A stretch of DNA of 64,000 nt from Stappia indica (GTDB lineage: Bacteria; Pseudomonadota; Alphaproteobacteria; Rhizobiales; Stappiaceae), in the NCBI RefSeq assembly GCF_001696535.1, contig NZ_MBQE01000003.1, positions 654,988-718,987 on the forward strand. Reading direction: 5' to 3'. The translations under genes were made by a program, and so were the position numbers. Shown piece after piece: positions 34,290-44,361 of the stretch (position 1 is its first letter; every line of letters begins with the position of its first letter). The notes under the pieces were generated by a model. It ran no database searches. It was not told the DNA's origin and worked only from the letters and a program-made list of their open reading frames with translations.

Positions 34290-34299
34290 GTCGCGTCCT

Positions 34300-34329
34300 G
34301 CGGCCGGCGATGATTTTTTTGCCGGCCGC
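34300..34329 (+). terminator. Inverted repeat after the catabolic operon (possible terminator)
   Basis: A perfect 9-bp GC stem (GCGGCCGGC at 34300-34308, GCCGGCCGC at 34321-34329) encloses a 12-base loop that itself holds seven T residues, followed only by ATTTC. It lies 11 bases after the cupin stop. The T-run inside the loop is unusual, so efficiency as an intrinsic terminator is uncertain. Confidence 0.5.
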
Positions 34330-34736
34330 ATTTCTAATCGCCTCGCTGCCCGCCGTCCTGTCTGCTGCCGGGCCCGGCGCCGCGTTCGGCGGCGCGATGC
34401 CCATGCACCTGCCTGTTGCCCTGGAACAAAAAATCCGGCCCCGCGCGTCGTGGAGCGAGACTTTCGTTCGCCCGCAAGTACGGCGCGTTGCAGTATCGCG
34501 ATATTTCTTCTGTTTTCAGTGGCTTCCGTCTGTCGGAGCTCTCGCGCCTTGTTGCGGGTGCGGGTGCGGAATGCCTGCCGGGTTGCATGTGTCTTGTAAG
34601 ATTTTTCTTAAAATTTGTGTCTGTTTTTCTTGGGTTTCTCGAGGGGGTTTCCGCGGTTGCGCGCTCCTTCATAGTTTGTTGATAAGTTGTCGGTCTTCAT
34701 TTGGAAACGTTTACTTATTGCAGGCATAATGGGCGC
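34330..34736. other. Gene-free spacer before the GGDEF protein
   Basis: About 400 bases with no supported gene. The right half (about 34580-34735) is T-rich and clearly lower in GC than its surroundings. It probably holds the promoter of the diguanylate cyclase; CATAAT just before the start could be a -10 element, but no convincing -35 partner was found. Confidence 0.5.
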
Positions 34737-37700
34737 ATGAGCTCGATGATCCTCGACGTGCTGCCCGACAACGAAGAGGGCCGTCTGCAGGCGCTGCACC
34801 GCCTGGACATCCTCCATTCCGGCCGCTCGGCGGAATTCGACGCGCTCGTCGAGACCGCCGCCGCCGTCTTCGGCTGTCCCATCGCGCTGGTGACGTTCGT
34901 CGACGAGCACCAGCAATGGTTCAAGGCTCGCTGCGGCCTGGAAATGGATGGCACGGCGAGAAGCGCTGCCATCTGCCGGCATACCATTCTGCAGCCGGAT
35001 CTGCTGGTCGTTCCCGATCTTTCGAAAGATCCGCGTTTCCGCGAAGATCCGCTCGTGACCGGGGCACCGCATGCCCGCTTCTATGCCGGCTATCCCTTGT
35101 CGATCGACGGCGTGCACCGGCTCGGCTCGCTTTGCGTTATCGATACCGAACCGCACAATCCTTCTGCCGAGCAGCTGCAGCAGCTGCGCCATCTCGGCGT
35201 TGCGGCCGAGGGGCTAATCCGCGCCTATGCCGCACAGGCGGAGGCGGTGGCTCTGCGCGAAGAGGCGCAGCGCCAGCAGGCGCTGGTACAGACGCAGTCG
35301 CAGCTCATTGCCCAGACAACCAGCATTTCCGGCGTCGGCGGCTGGGAACTCGACCTGGAGCAGGACCGGCTCCTGTGGACCGACCAGGTGCGCCGTCTGC
35401 TGGAGGTGGACGAGGACTACGTTCCGGAGATGAAGAAGGCGCTGTGCTTCTTTCTGCCGGAGAGACGGGGCGATTTGCGCCTTGCGCTCGACGAAGCGCG
35501 CCTGCGCGGCTTCCCGTTCAGCCTTGAGCTCCCTGCGCGCACTGCAAAGGGGCGGGAGCGCTGGGTACGCCTTGCCGGCAAGCCGCTGACGCGCGGCGAC
35601 AAGGTCGTGCGCATCGTCGGCGCCATCCGCGACGTGACCGACCGCAAGATGGCCGAGATCCGGCTGCAGCATTCGGAAGCGCTCTACCGCACGACCCTCG
35701 TGTCCCTGTCCGAAGGCGTGATCGTCGTCGACGCCGAAGGCCGGGTCCTGTCCCACAATCCGGCAGCCCTGGCCATGCTCGGTCTCGAAGGGCGCGAGAT
35801 CACCGGGCTCTTCCTTGCCGCGCTCGATCTCGACTTCATCGACAAGGGGCATGACGGGCCCCGGCTCGGCAATCTTCTCGCCCTCGGCGCGGAAGATCCT
35901 GCTCGCCTGTCGAGCACCGTCGCCGGCCTTGCTCTCGCCGAGGGCGGCCTGCGTTGGCTGAACCTCAATGCAGTTGCCTTCAGGAGCCCCGTCGAAGGGG
36001 CGGGCGGCGGCGTGGTGATCTCGCTCACCGATGTGACACGGACCGTGCGCCAGGCCATGACCATCGAGGGCGTGTTCCAGAACTATCCCGGCGCGGTGGT
36101 CTATTTCGACCAGGACCTCGTCGTTGCGGGCTGGAACAAGACGTTCGAGAAGCTGCTCGACGTGTCGCCGGACTATCTTGCGGCGCGCCCGTCGCTCGCC
36201 GACTACGTGCTGATGAACGCCGAGCGCGGCGAATATGGCGAAGGCGATCCGCAGCAGCTTGCCCGCGAGAGGTTGGACCAGATCCTCGGCGGTCCCGAGC
36301 ACGGCTATGAGCGTAGCCGGCCGAACGGCGACGTGATCGATATCCGCGGCACCTTCCTGCCCGGCGGCGGTCTGCTGTCGACATTCACCGACATTTCCGA
36401 CCGCAAGCGGATCGAGCGGCAGCTGATCGAGAAGGAGCGGCTGGCGCGTGAGCGTTCGGACGAGCTCGGCGCCGTGCTGGCCAACATGAACCAGGGCGTC
36501 AGCGTCTTCGACCGCAACGGGCGCCTCACCCTGTGGAACGATCAATACAGCGTCCTGTTCGGACTTCCCGACGGCGGCCGCAGCCATGCAGGCCGGACGC
36601 TGGGCGATCTGATCTTCGAGACCAATTCCGGCGCAACTTCGCGGGCGGTTGTCGACGAGCGGGTGGCGCAGCTGATGCAGCAGCTGTCGGCCGGCGAGAC
36701 GGTCCGCTCTATGTTCCGCCTGCGCTCCGGGCGGATCATTTCCACCGTCCATGCCCCGCTGCCTGACGGCGGCTGGGTCGGCACCCACGAGGACGTCACC
36801 GAGCGGGAGCGGGCGGCGGACAAGGTCCTGCATGCGGCGCGGCACGACACGCTGACGGGCCTTGCCAATCGCACCTATCTCAAGGAGAAGCTCGAACAAC
36901 TGGTCGCAAGCGGAACGCCGAACCAGTCCTGTCTCGGCATTCTCATGCTGCTCGACCTCGACCGCTTCAAGCCGGTCAACGATGCGCTGGGCCACAATGC
37001 CGGCGATCTGCTGCTGCGCGAGGTTGCGGGGCGGCTACGGCGCTGCGCCCGAGAGAGCGATTTCGTCGCCCGGATCGGCGGCGATGAGTTCGCGGTTCTG
37101 ATCGCCTGCGGACCGGGATGTGAGCGACCGTCCGCGATTGCCGAAGCCGTGGCACAGCGGATCCTGACCTCGATCTCCGAGCGCTTTTCCATCGATGGCA
37201 GCAGCGTCCAGATCGGCGCCAGCATCGGGATTACCCCCATTCTACCCGGCGCCGACCTGTCGGAGCTGATGCGCCAGGCCGATGCCGCCCTCTACGAAGT
37301 CAAGAACCAGGGGCGGAACGGCTTCCGTGCCTATCGGCCTGCGGGCAGCGCACCGGAAGCGGCTGCGGATCAGGACAATGCCGCCGCCGTCTGGCCGGCC
37401 TTTGCCTCGGCGGGTGTCGAGGCGCGCACCAGTGCGCTGCAGGGCAGCAGGACCGTCCAGTATCAAACCATCGTCTGCTTGCGTAGTCGAGAGCTTCGCG
37501 GCTATCAGGTCCTGCAGCCGGGTTCCGGGCAGGGCGGAACCCCTGCCGATGGTCCCCAGGAAACGGCAGCGCTGGAACGTGCGACATCTGCCTTTCTGCG
37601 CAAGATTCTCACGGACGTCGCGCGCACCCGGGGCAACAGGAAGTTCGCCCTGTCCTTGAGCGTGCGGCAGTTCGGGCTGGAGAGCCTGGCCTCCATCGTC

Positions 37701-38126
37701 GAGAACGAGATCGACATTGCCGGCATCACGCCCGGGCGTATCCACCTGCAGGTGGCCGACAGCTACTTCCTGGTCGATTCCGCCGCGGCGCTGCGTCAGT
37801 TCGAGGCGCTGCGGGCCATCGGCGTGCGGCTGGTGCTGGACCGTTTCGGCTCCGACTCGTCCTCGCTGCAGCTGCTCGGCCGCTTCAGCTTCGATTCCCT
37901 GCGCATCGACCGCAGCGCCCTGCACGACATGATGTCCGGCGGGCGCGGCGAAACGGTGATCCGCGCGCTGGTCGCCGTGGCCAGAACGTTCAATGTCGAT
38001 GTTGCCGTCGACGGCATCGACACCGAGGAGACGGCGCAGCTGTTGCAGGCCTGCGGCTGCGTCCAGGGGCAGGGCGGGCTTTTCGGCCCCCCCGGGCCCA
38101 TCGAGACCTTCCTCTCCGTCGCCTGA
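34737..38126 (+). CDS. GAF-PAS-GGDEF protein with degenerate EAL domain
   Basis: This 1129-residue cytoplasmic signalling protein has no obvious membrane segment. The order is: GAF domain about 15-165 (short-GAF type with CGLEMDGTARSAAICRHTI), then about four PAS-like modules (190-310, 320-425, 430-560, 570-690), a GGDEF domain about 700-870 and an EAL-like domain about 895-1125. GGDEF is intact (residues 781-785, RIGGDEFAVL) with an allosteric I-site RESD at 772-775, so c-di-GMP synthesis with product inhibition is expected. The EAL domain is decayed: EAL reads VLQ, the DDFG motif reads DRFGSD and the late catalytic Glu region reads VDGID. It is thus probably non-catalytic. The ATG at 34737 is used; a TTG 36 bases upstream is less likely. 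Confidence 0.88.
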   Translation: MSSMILDVLPDNEEGRLQALHRLDILHSGRSAEFDALVETAAAVFGCPIALVTFVDEHQQWFKARCGLEMDGTARSAAICRHTILQPDLLVVPDLSKDPRFREDPLVTGAPHARFYAGYPLSIDGVHRLGSLCVIDTEPHNPSAEQLQQLRHLGVAAEGLIRAYAAQAEAVALREEAQRQQALVQTQSQLIAQTTSISGVGGWELDLEQDRLLWTDQVRRLLEVDEDYVPEMKKALCFFLPERRGDLRLALDEARLRGFPFSLELPARTAKGRERWVRLAGKPLTRGDKVVRIVGAIRDVTDRKMAEIRLQHSEALYRTTLVSLSEGVIVVDAEGRVLSHNPAALAMLGLEGREITGLFLAALDLDFIDKGHDGPRLGNLLALGAEDPARLSSTVAGLALAEGGLRWLNLNAVAFRSPVEGAGGGVVISLTDVTRTVRQAMTIEGVFQNYPGAVVYFDQDLVVAGWNKTFEKLLDVSPDYLAARPSLADYVLMNAERGEYGEGDPQQLARERLDQILGGPEHGYERSRPNGDVIDIRGTFLPGGGLLSTFTDISDRKRIERQLIEKERLARERSDELGAVLANMNQGVSVFDRNGRLTLWNDQYSVLFGLPDGGRSHAGRTLGDLIFETNSGATSRAVVDERVAQLMQQLSAGETVRSMFRLRSGRIISTVHAPLPDGGWVGTHEDVTERERAADKVLHAARHDTLTGLANRTYLKEKLEQLVASGTPNQSCLGILMLLDLDRFKPVNDALGHNAGDLLLREVAGRLRRCARESDFVARIGGDEFAVLIACGPGCERPSAIAEAVAQRILTSISERFSIDGSSVQIGASIGITPILPGADLSELMRQADAALYEVKNQGRNGFRAYRPAGSAPEAAADQDNAAAVWPAFASAGVEARTSALQGSRTVQYQTIVCLRSRELRGYQVLQPGSGQGGTPADGPQETAALERATSAFLRKILTDVARTRGNRKFALSLSVRQFGLESLASIVENEIDIAGITPGRIHLQVADSYFLVDSAAALRQFEALRAIGVRLVLDRFGSDSSSLQLLGRFSFDSLRIDRSALHDMMSGGRGETVIRALVAVARTFNVDVAVDGIDTEETAQLLQACGCVQGQGGLFGPPGPIETFLSVA

Positions 38127-38277
38127 ATGTTCTGCCGGACCACGCGCCGTGCGACTGCGCCAACTCGGCGGTTGCTTTGGCGCGTGAATTCATTAGGTAA
38201 GGGCCGAGGGCCGGTCGTCTGTTGTCGCGCCGGCAGCGGGCACAATCCCCGGGCACAACCCAAGAGGCGGCTGATCC

Positions 38278-38715
38278 ATGCAGCAACTGAAGCTGGCGGC
38301 ACTGGACGAGGAAGACCTGTCGGTGATCTCCGCGCAGGTCCAGGACGCGGTCCTGAAGGTCGGCGACATCCGCTACTATCCCGCCGACCGCCATCTGGTG
38401 CTCGCCATGAACCGTTTCGCCTGGGACGGCGAGGGCACCGGCGCCCGCGCCTCCAACGAGCGCCGCCGTTCCGCTCTGTCCTTCGCCCGGGCCGAGCGCC
38501 CGCGCGCGCAGAACATCCGCCAGGACGCCAAGGACGCCGTCCTGTCGCTGCTCGCGGTCAACTTCGTCGCCACCGAGGAGCCGGCGGGGCGCATCGATCT
38601 CGTCTTCGCCGGCGGAGCCACGCTCTCCTTCGACGTGGAGTGCATCGAGGCGCAGCTCGCCGATCTCGGCGCCGCCTGGGCGACCGAGCATCGCCCCAGC
38701 CACGAGACCGACTGA
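38278..38715 (+). CDS. DUF2948 family protein
   Basis: This 145-residue protein of the alphaproteobacterial DUF2948 family, of unknown function, contains the family patterns LAALDEEDLSVISAQVQDAV, MNRFAWDG and RIDLVFAGGATLSFDVECIE. GAGGCGGCTGATCC lies upstream. It is regularly next to hisD in Alphaproteobacteria, as here (53 bases before hisD), which supports a conserved but unexplained link. Confidence 0.87.
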   Translation: MQQLKLAALDEEDLSVISAQVQDAVLKVGDIRYYPADRHLVLAMNRFAWDGEGTGARASNERRRSALSFARAERPRAQNIRQDAKDAVLSLLAVNFVATEEPAGRIDLVFAGGATLSFDVECIEAQLADLGAAWATEHRPSHETD

Positions 38716-38768
38716 CCTTTCCTCACGACCTTCCGGGCCCGGCCCGGCCAATTGTGGAGCTTCCGCCC

Positions 38769-40064
38769 GTGGCGATCCGCCTGTCCACCAGCGCAACCGG
38801 TTTTGCGGCCGACTTCTCGGCCCTCCTGTCCAGCAAGCGTGAAGCGTCCGCCGATGTCGACACGGCGGTGCGCGACATCATCGAGGACGTGAAGCAGCGC
38901 GGCGATGCGGCTCTGCTCGACTACACCCGCCGTTTCGACCGGCTGGAGGCGGAAAGCCTTGCTGACCTGACCGTCACCGCCGAAGAGATCGAAGAGGCGG
39001 TGAAGAAGGTCGACCCGCGCACGCTCGACGCGCTGAAGCTGGCCCGCGACCGCATCGCCTCTCATCACGCCCGCCAGATGCCGGCGGACGACCGCTACAC
39101 CGATCCGCTCGGCGTCGAGCTCGGCTCGCGCTGGACGGCCATCGAGGCGGTCGGCCTCTATGTGCCCGGCGGCACGGCCAGCTATCCCTCGTCCGTGCTG
39201 ATGAACGCGGTTCCCGCCGGCGTTGCCGGCGTGTCGCGCATGGTCATGTGCGTGCCGAGCCCGGACGGAGCGCTCAACCCGCTGGTGCTGGCCGCCGCCC
39301 ACCTTGCCGGCGTCACCGAGATCTATCGCATCGGCGGGGCGCAGGCGGTTGCCGCCCTGGCCTTCGGCACGCATACCATTCGCCCGGTCTCCAAGATCGT
39401 CGGCCCCGGCAACGCCTATGTCGCAGCTGCCAAGCGCCGGGTGTTCGGCACGGTCGGCATCGACATGATCGCTGGCCCGTCCGAGATCCTCGTGGTCGCC
39501 GACGGCGCCAACGATCCCGACTGGATCGCCGCCGATCTCCTGTCGCAGGCCGAGCACGACACCAGCGCCCAGTCGATCCTGATCACCGACGATGCAGGTT
39601 TCGCCGAGGCCGTCGAGAAGGCGGTCGAGCGCCAGCTGAAGACCCTGCCGCGCGCCGATGTCGCCGGCCCCAGCTGGGCCGATTTCGGCGCGGTCATCAC
39701 CGTTGCCTCGATGGACGAGGCGCCGGCGCTGGTCGATGCCATCGCGCCGGAGCATCTGGAGCTGGCGGTGGAGGATCCCGAGGCCCTGTTCGCACGCATC
39801 CGTAATGTCGGCGCCGTCTTCCTTGGCCGCCACACGCCCGAGGCCATCGGCGATTATGTCGGCGGCTCCAACCACGTGCTGCCGACGGCCCGCTCGGCGC
39901 GCTTTTCCTCCGGCCTCTCGGTGCTGGACTTCGTCAAGCGCACCTCGATCCTGCGCTGCAACGCGGAGAACCTGCGCGCCCTCGGCCCTGCCGCGATCGC
40001 GCTGGCCGAGGCGGAGGGCCTTGCGGCCCACGGCCGCTCGGTCGCCATCCGGCTCAATCTTTGA
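38769..40064 (+). CDS. hisD: Histidinol dehydrogenase
   Basis: This 431-residue Zn enzyme performs the last two oxidations of histidine synthesis (L-histidinol to L-histidine, NAD-dependent). The VGLYVPGGTASYPSSV and SKIVGPGNAYV segments, the zinc-ligand region QAEHDTSAQS and the catalytic IAPEHLEL (Glu-His pair) are all present. The GTG at 38769 (after GGAGC) is preferred to an in-frame GTG 15 bases upstream. It is part of the housekeeping block DUF2948-hisD-UPF0262-phosphatase-infA. Confidence 0.96.
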   Translation: MAIRLSTSATGFAADFSALLSSKREASADVDTAVRDIIEDVKQRGDAALLDYTRRFDRLEAESLADLTVTAEEIEEAVKKVDPRTLDALKLARDRIASHHARQMPADDRYTDPLGVELGSRWTAIEAVGLYVPGGTASYPSSVLMNAVPAGVAGVSRMVMCVPSPDGALNPLVLAAAHLAGVTEIYRIGGAQAVAALAFGTHTIRPVSKIVGPGNAYVAAAKRRVFGTVGIDMIAGPSEILVVADGANDPDWIAADLLSQAEHDTSAQSILITDDAGFAEAVEKAVERQLKTLPRADVAGPSWADFGAVITVASMDEAPALVDAIAPEHLELAVEDPEALFARIRNVGAVFLGRHTPEAIGDYVGGSNHVLPTARSARFSSGLSVLDFVKRTSILRCNAENLRALGPAAIALAEAEGLAAHGRSVAIRLNL

Positions 40065-40191
40065 GCCGGGTCCGCCGCCGCATCGCAGTTCGGGCGGCTT
40101 GTCGGATGGCCCCTCGACGCGATAGGTGTTGGGCAGCCGCTGACGGGCACCGGGACCACGGTGCAGGCAATGGAGGGCGCAAGCGCAGGTC

Positions 40192-40671
40192 ATGGCACAG
40201 AACAACAGCGCCCGGCTGGTTGCGGTGGAGCTCGACGAGGGCTCCATCCTGCGCTCGACGCCCGATGTCGAGCACGAACGCGCGGTCGCGATCTACGACC
40301 TCATCGAGGAAAACGAGTTCGAGCCGCTGGGCGATGCCGGCGGTCCCTACCGGCTGAAGCTGTCGCTCGTCGAAAAGCGCCTCGTCTTTCTGGTCGAGCG
40401 GGAGGAGGGCGATCCGGTCGTCACCCACATCCTGTCGCTGACGCCGCTGCGCAAGGTGGTGAAGGACTACTTCCTGATCTGCGAGAGCTATTTCGAGGCG
40501 ATCAAGACGGCGACACCCAGCCAGATCGAGGCCATCGACATGGGCCGCCGCGGTGTCCACAACGAGGGCTCGCGCATCCTGATGGAGCGTCTGGAGGGCA
40601 AGATCCGGGTGGACATGCAGACCGCCCGCCGCCTCTTCACCCTCGTCTGCGCCCTGCACTGGAAGGGTTAG
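40192..40671 (+). CDS. UPF0262 family protein
   Basis: This 159-residue conserved alphaproteobacterial protein of unknown function shows the family patterns [36 protein letters not shown] and [30 protein letters not shown] precedes the ATG. It is located between hisD and the low-molecular-weight phosphatase gene, its usual neighbourhood. Confidence 0.9.
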   Translation: MAQNNSARLVAVELDEGSILRSTPDVEHERAVAIYDLIEENEFEPLGDAGGPYRLKLSLVEKRLVFLVEREEGDPVVTHILSLTPLRKVVKDYFLICESYFEAIKTATPSQIEAIDMGRRGVHNEGSRILMERLEGKIRVDMQTARRLFTLVCALHWKG

Positions 40672-40675
40672 CAGC

Positions 40676-41176
40676 GTGTCAGGGCCGGGGGACGTACCCG
40701 GTAAGATCCCCGACATGATACCCGGCACCGCCTCCTCGGCGGCGCCGGGAGCGGTGCTGTTCGCCTGCGGCATGAATGCGGTGCGCTCGCCGATGGCGGC
40801 GGCGATCCTTGCCAAGCTGTTTCCCGGCCGCGTCTACGTGAAGTCCTGCGGCGTGCGCGCTGGCGAGCCCGATCCCTTCGTCGAGGCGGTGATGAGCGAG
40901 ATCGGCTGCGATCTTGCCGCGCATCGGCCGAGGACCTTCGAGGATCTCGACGAGTCGGGCTTCGACCTCGTGCTGACGCTGGCGCCGGAGGCCCATCACA
41001 AGGCGCTGGAGATGACACGCACGGATGCGGTCGAGGTCGAATACTGGCCAACGCCCGACCCCACGCTCGCCACCGGATCGCGCGACCAGATCCTCGACAG
41101 CTACCGCGCCGTCCGCGACCTGCTGATGGCCCGCATCAAGAAGCGTTTCGGCTGGACCGCGACCCCGGGCGGATAG
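40676..41176 (+). CDS. Low molecular weight protein-tyrosine-phosphatase family protein
   Basis: This protein of up to 166 residues has the phosphatase P-loop CGMNAVRS (C-x5-R-S) and a downstream acid motif YWPTPDPT that could supply the general acid Asp, arranged as in LMW phosphatases and arsenate reductases of that fold. The GTG start four bases after the UPF0262 stop is used; shorter forms from ATG 40715 or 40718 are possible, as the first 25 residues are Gly/Pro-rich and poorly conserved-looking. The substrate is unknown. Confidence 0.85.
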   Translation: MSGPGDVPGKIPDMIPGTASSAAPGAVLFACGMNAVRSPMAAAILAKLFPGRVYVKSCGVRAGEPDPFVEAVMSEIGCDLAAHRPRTFEDLDESGFDLVLTLAPEAHHKALEMTRTDAVEVEYWPTPDPTLATGSRDQILDSYRAVRDLLMARIKKRFGWTATPGG

Positions 41177-41288
41177 GGCCCGTGCCGGGGCTCTGCACAG
41201 CCGCGGATTTTCGCGAATCCTTCTGTTCCCTTTCTCGGCCCGATCCGTTAGGTTCCCGCCACATCTGGCTCGATAATCAGGAATCCAT

Positions 41289-41507
41289 ATGGCCAAGGAA
41301 GAAGTACTTGAATTTCCGGGGGTGGTCACCGAACTGCTTCCGAACGCGACGTTTCGCGTGAAGCTCGAAAACGACCACGAAATCATTGCCCACACGGCAG
41401 GGCGCATGCGCAAGAACCGTATTCGCGTTCTCGCCGGCGACCGCGTGCTTGTCGAGATGACGCCCTACGACCTGACCAAGGGTCGCATCACCTACCGTTT
41501 CAAGTGA
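41289..41507 (+). CDS. infA: Translation initiation factor IF-1
   Basis: This 72-residue OB-fold protein binds the ribosomal A site during initiation. The sequence [37 protein letters not shown] and [12 protein letters not shown] matches IF-1 end to end. A 112-base gap upstream is likely its own promoter. It is followed by maf. Confidence 0.98.
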   Translation: MAKEEVLEFPGVVTELLPNATFRVKLENDHEIIAHTAGRMRKNRIRVLAGDRVLVEMTPYDLTKGRITYRFK

Positions 41508-41562
41508 TGCCGCAGGGCCGTCCGGCCCGGCCCGTCACCCGCGACAGAGAGACAGCGGTCCG

Positions 41563-42246
41563 ATGATCGCCGCAGCTTCCGACGAGAGCAATACCGACGG
41601 GACACGTGCGAAGGGCGCGCGCCCGACGCTTGTGCTTGCCTCCGGCTCGCCGCGCCGTCTGGCGCTGCTCCAGCAGATCGGCATCGACCCCGACACGCTC
41701 CTGCCCGCCGACATCGACGAGACGCCGCGCCGGGGCGAGACCCCGCGTGCGCTGGCGCAGCGCCTGGCCCGCACCAAGGCAGAGGTGGCGCGGCGCGCCG
41801 CCGACCGCAATGCGGCCAATGTCGACGGGCTGGTGCTTGCCGCGGATACCGTTGTCGCGGTCGGTCGCCGCATCCTGCCCAAGGCGGAAACCCACGAGCA
41901 GGCCCGAGCCTGCCTGGAGCTGCTGTCGGGCCGCGGTCACCGGGTCTACACCGCGCTGTGCATCAGCGCGCCGAAGGACGTGGTGCGTCAGCGCCTCGTC
42001 GAGACGCGCGTGCGCTTCAAGCGCCTGTCGCGCGCCGAAATCAACGCCTATCTCGACAGCGGCGAATGGCGCGGCAAGGCTGGCGGCTACGCCATCCAGG
42101 GACTGGCGGGCGCCTTCGTCGCCAAGCTGGTCGGCTCCTATTCCAACGTGGTCGGGCTGCCGCTGCACGAGACGGCCAACATGCTGGCCGGGCTCAAGTA
42201 TCCGGTGCTCGCCGGCTGGGCCGACCCCGCCGCCATCCGTCCCTGA
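41563..42246 (+). CDS. maf: Maf family nucleoside triphosphate pyrophosphatase
   Basis: This 227-residue house-cleaning enzyme hydrolyses non-canonical or dTTP/UTP-like NTPs. It has the SGSPRR phosphate-binding motif ([12 protein letters not shown]), the catalytic-base region [12 protein letters not shown] and the KAGGYAIQG motif. The N-terminal 18 residues before the core are longer than usual, so a downstream start is possible. It lies between infA and, normally, yacG; here an acyl-CoA synthetase gene intervenes. Confidence 0.93.
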   Translation: MIAAASDESNTDGTRAKGARPTLVLASGSPRRLALLQQIGIDPDTLLPADIDETPRRGETPRALAQRLARTKAEVARRAADRNAANVDGLVLAADTVVAVGRRILPKAETHEQARACLELLSGRGHRVYTALCISAPKDVVRQRLVETRVRFKRLSRAEINAYLDSGEWRGKAGGYAIQGLAGAFVAKLVGSYSNVVGLPLHETANMLAGLKYPVLAGWADPAAIRP

Positions 42247-42419
42247 TCCGCCTCGCGCATTCCCGGCACGCCCTTCGCGGCGGCGAGGGGCAATTCCCGC
42301 TTGGCCTTGCCGGCGGTTCCTTGCCATAACGGGCGCAGTCCAAACCGGTGGTCTTGAGGTGGAAGACGGCGCGTGCGTGCCGTCCGCCTCGGGGTGATCA
42401 TGCAAAGCGGGGAATGCCG

Positions 42420-43931
42420 ATGAATCTCGCAGCCTGGCTGGCGCGGGCCGGAAGGTCGCGCGCGGATGCGGTCGCGCTGGCGCGCGGCAGCTCGCCGATC
42501 GCCAGCTACCGCGATTTTGCCGGCCGTTCGGCCCGTCTCGCCGGCAGCCTCCTCACCCATTACGGCCTTGCCCGCGGCGACCGCGTCGCCATCGTCGCCA
42601 AGAACGGCCCGCATTACCTGGAGGCGCTTTACGCGATCTGGTGGGCGGGCCTCGTCGCCGTGCCGGTCAACGTGAAACTGCACAGCGCCGAGATCGGCTG
42701 GATCCTGGAGAATTGCGGCGCGCGCCTTGCGCTCGTCAGCTCCGGCATGGAGGCCGATGTCGCCGCCTATGCGCCCGAGGGCCTGCGCGATGTGGTGACG
42801 CTCGGCGGGCCGCAGTTCTGGTCGCTGGTCGCCGGCGATCCGGCGCCGCTCGCCGAGGCCGCGCCCGACGATCTCGCCTGGCTGTTCTACACCTCCGGCA
42901 CCACCGGCCGGCCCAAGGGCGCGATGCTCAGCCACCGCAACCTCGTCGCCATGAGCCTTGCCTATCTCACCGATGTCGACCCGGTAGCGGAGGGCGACAC
43001 GCTGCTCCATGCCGCGCCGATGAGCCACGGCTCGGGCCTCTACGCCATGGCCCATGTCATGCGCTTCGGCATCAATGCGGTGGCCGAGTCGGGCGGCTTC
43101 GAGGCGGACGAGGTGCTGGAGATCGTCTCGCGCAGCCGCGGCGTGTCGATGTTCGCCGCCCCCACCATGGTCCGCCGCCTGACGGAATGCCCGATGGAGG
43201 CGATGACGGAGAACATCCGCACCATCGTCTGGGGCGGCGCGCCGATGCATGTCGCCGACACCCGCCGGGCCATCGACCGCTTCGGCCCGCGCTTTGCGCA
43301 GATCTACGGCCAGGGCGAGACGCCGATGACCGGCACCGTCCTGTCGAAGGCGGATATCGCCGACCGCGACCATCCGCGCTGGGAGGCGCGCCTTGCCAGC
43401 GCCGGCCTCGTCAGTTCCGTTGTCGAGATGCGGATCGACGGCGCGGAGGCGGATCACGGCGAGACCGGCGAGATCCTGGTGCGCGGCGACACGGTGATGC
43501 TCGGCTACTGGGACAATCCGGACGCGAGCGCCGAGGCGCTGCGCGGCGGCTGGCTCCACACCGGCGATGTCGGCAGTTTCGACGCGGACGGCTACCTGAC
43601 GCTGCTCGACCGCTCGAAGGACGTGATCATCTCCGGCGGCACCAACATCTATCCGCGCGAGGTGGAGGAGGTGCTGCTGACCCATCCGGGCGTGCGCGAA
43701 GTCTCGGTCATCGGCCGGCCGGACGCGGAATGGGGCGAAAGCATCGTCGCCTGTTATGCCGGCGATGCCGAGCCTGCCGAACTCGACGCCTTGTGCCTGG
43801 AGCATATCGCCCGCTTCAAGCGGCCGAAGGACTATCTGCAGCTGCCCGAGCTGCCGAAGAACAACTACGGCAAGATCCTCAAGACGGAGCTCAGGGCGAT
43901 GGACCAGCGCCGCGTCCGGCGCGGCGGCTGA
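42420..43931 (+). CDS. AMP-dependent acyl-CoA synthetase/ligase (ANL superfamily)
   Basis: This 503-residue adenylate-forming ligase has the AMP-binding P-loop [13 protein letters not shown], the A5-like [10 protein letters not shown], hinge motif [16 protein letters not shown] and the catalytic C-terminal Lys in [11 protein letters not shown]. It activates a carboxylic acid (fatty, aromatic or dicarboxylic) to the CoA thioester. The ATG at 42420 is preferred to one 6 bases upstream because of GGGGAATGCCG spacing. Its location between maf and yacG looks like an insertion into a conserved housekeeping block. Confidence 0.9.
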   Translation: MNLAAWLARAGRSRADAVALARGSSPIASYRDFAGRSARLAGSLLTHYGLARGDRVAIVAKNGPHYLEALYAIWWAGLVAVPVNVKLHSAEIGWILENCGARLALVSSGMEADVAAYAPEGLRDVVTLGGPQFWSLVAGDPAPLAEAAPDDLAWLFYTSGTTGRPKGAMLSHRNLVAMSLAYLTDVDPVAEGDTLLHAAPMSHGSGLYAMAHVMRFGINAVAESGGFEADEVLEIVSRSRGVSMFAAPTMVRRLTECPMEAMTENIRTIVWGGAPMHVADTRRAIDRFGPRFAQIYGQGETPMTGTVLSKADIADRDHPRWEARLASAGLVSSVVEMRIDGAEADHGETGEILVRGDTVMLGYWDNPDASAEALRGGWLHTGDVGSFDADGYLTLLDRSKDVIISGGTNIYPREVEEVLLTHPGVREVSVIGRPDAEWGESIVACYAGDAEPAELDALCLEHIARFKRPKDYLQLPELPKNNYGKILKTELRAMDQRRVRRGG

Positions 43932-44025
43932 GCGCCTCCCGCGGACGTTGCGGTCGACGTCGGCGGGCCGCTCCAGTATAGCTGAACCGACACCAACCGG
44001 CCTGCTTCGGGCCGAGGGAGAGACC

Positions 44026-44253
44026 ATGACGAGCGCACAGGACGAAGGCAAACAGCAAAGGCGGGCGCGGCCCTGTCCTGGCTGCGGCAAGCTGTCGGTG
44101 GAGCGCTACCGTCCCTTCTGTTCGGCGCGCTGCGCCGATGTCGATCTCAACCGCTGGCTTTCGGGAAGCTACAGCGTGCCGGTGGTCGAGCTGGAGCCGG
44201 AGGACCTTGCCGCGCTCGAGGCGGCCCAGGAAAATCTGGAAAATCGCGATTGA
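44026..44253 (+). CDS. yacG: DNA gyrase inhibitor YacG
   Basis: This 75-residue zinc protein binds GyrB and protects or inhibits gyrase in enterics. Its four Zn Cys are visible: CPGCGK and [10 protein letters not shown], followed by [13 protein letters not shown] as in the family. GGGAGAGACC precedes the ATG. Its usual neighbours maf (upstream) and tRNA-Phe (downstream) are both present but separated from it here by other genes. Confidence 0.94.
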   Translation: MTSAQDEGKQQRRARPCPGCGKLSVERYRPFCSARCADVDLNRWLSGSYSVPVVELEPEDLAALEAAQENLENRD

Positions 44254-44361
44254 CGCAGGGGATCGCGCCGGTTTGTGACCCGTATCACCCCGCGATCCGG
44301 GCAAACGGGTAGGGTAGCAACGAGACGAGCGGCGAGGCTGCTTGCCGACAGGAGACTGGAC

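Noticed and set aside
34701..34736. Upstream TTG start for the GGDEF protein
   Set aside because: It would add twelve residues from an AT-rich leader with no ribosome site; the ATG at 34737 fits the GAF-domain start better.
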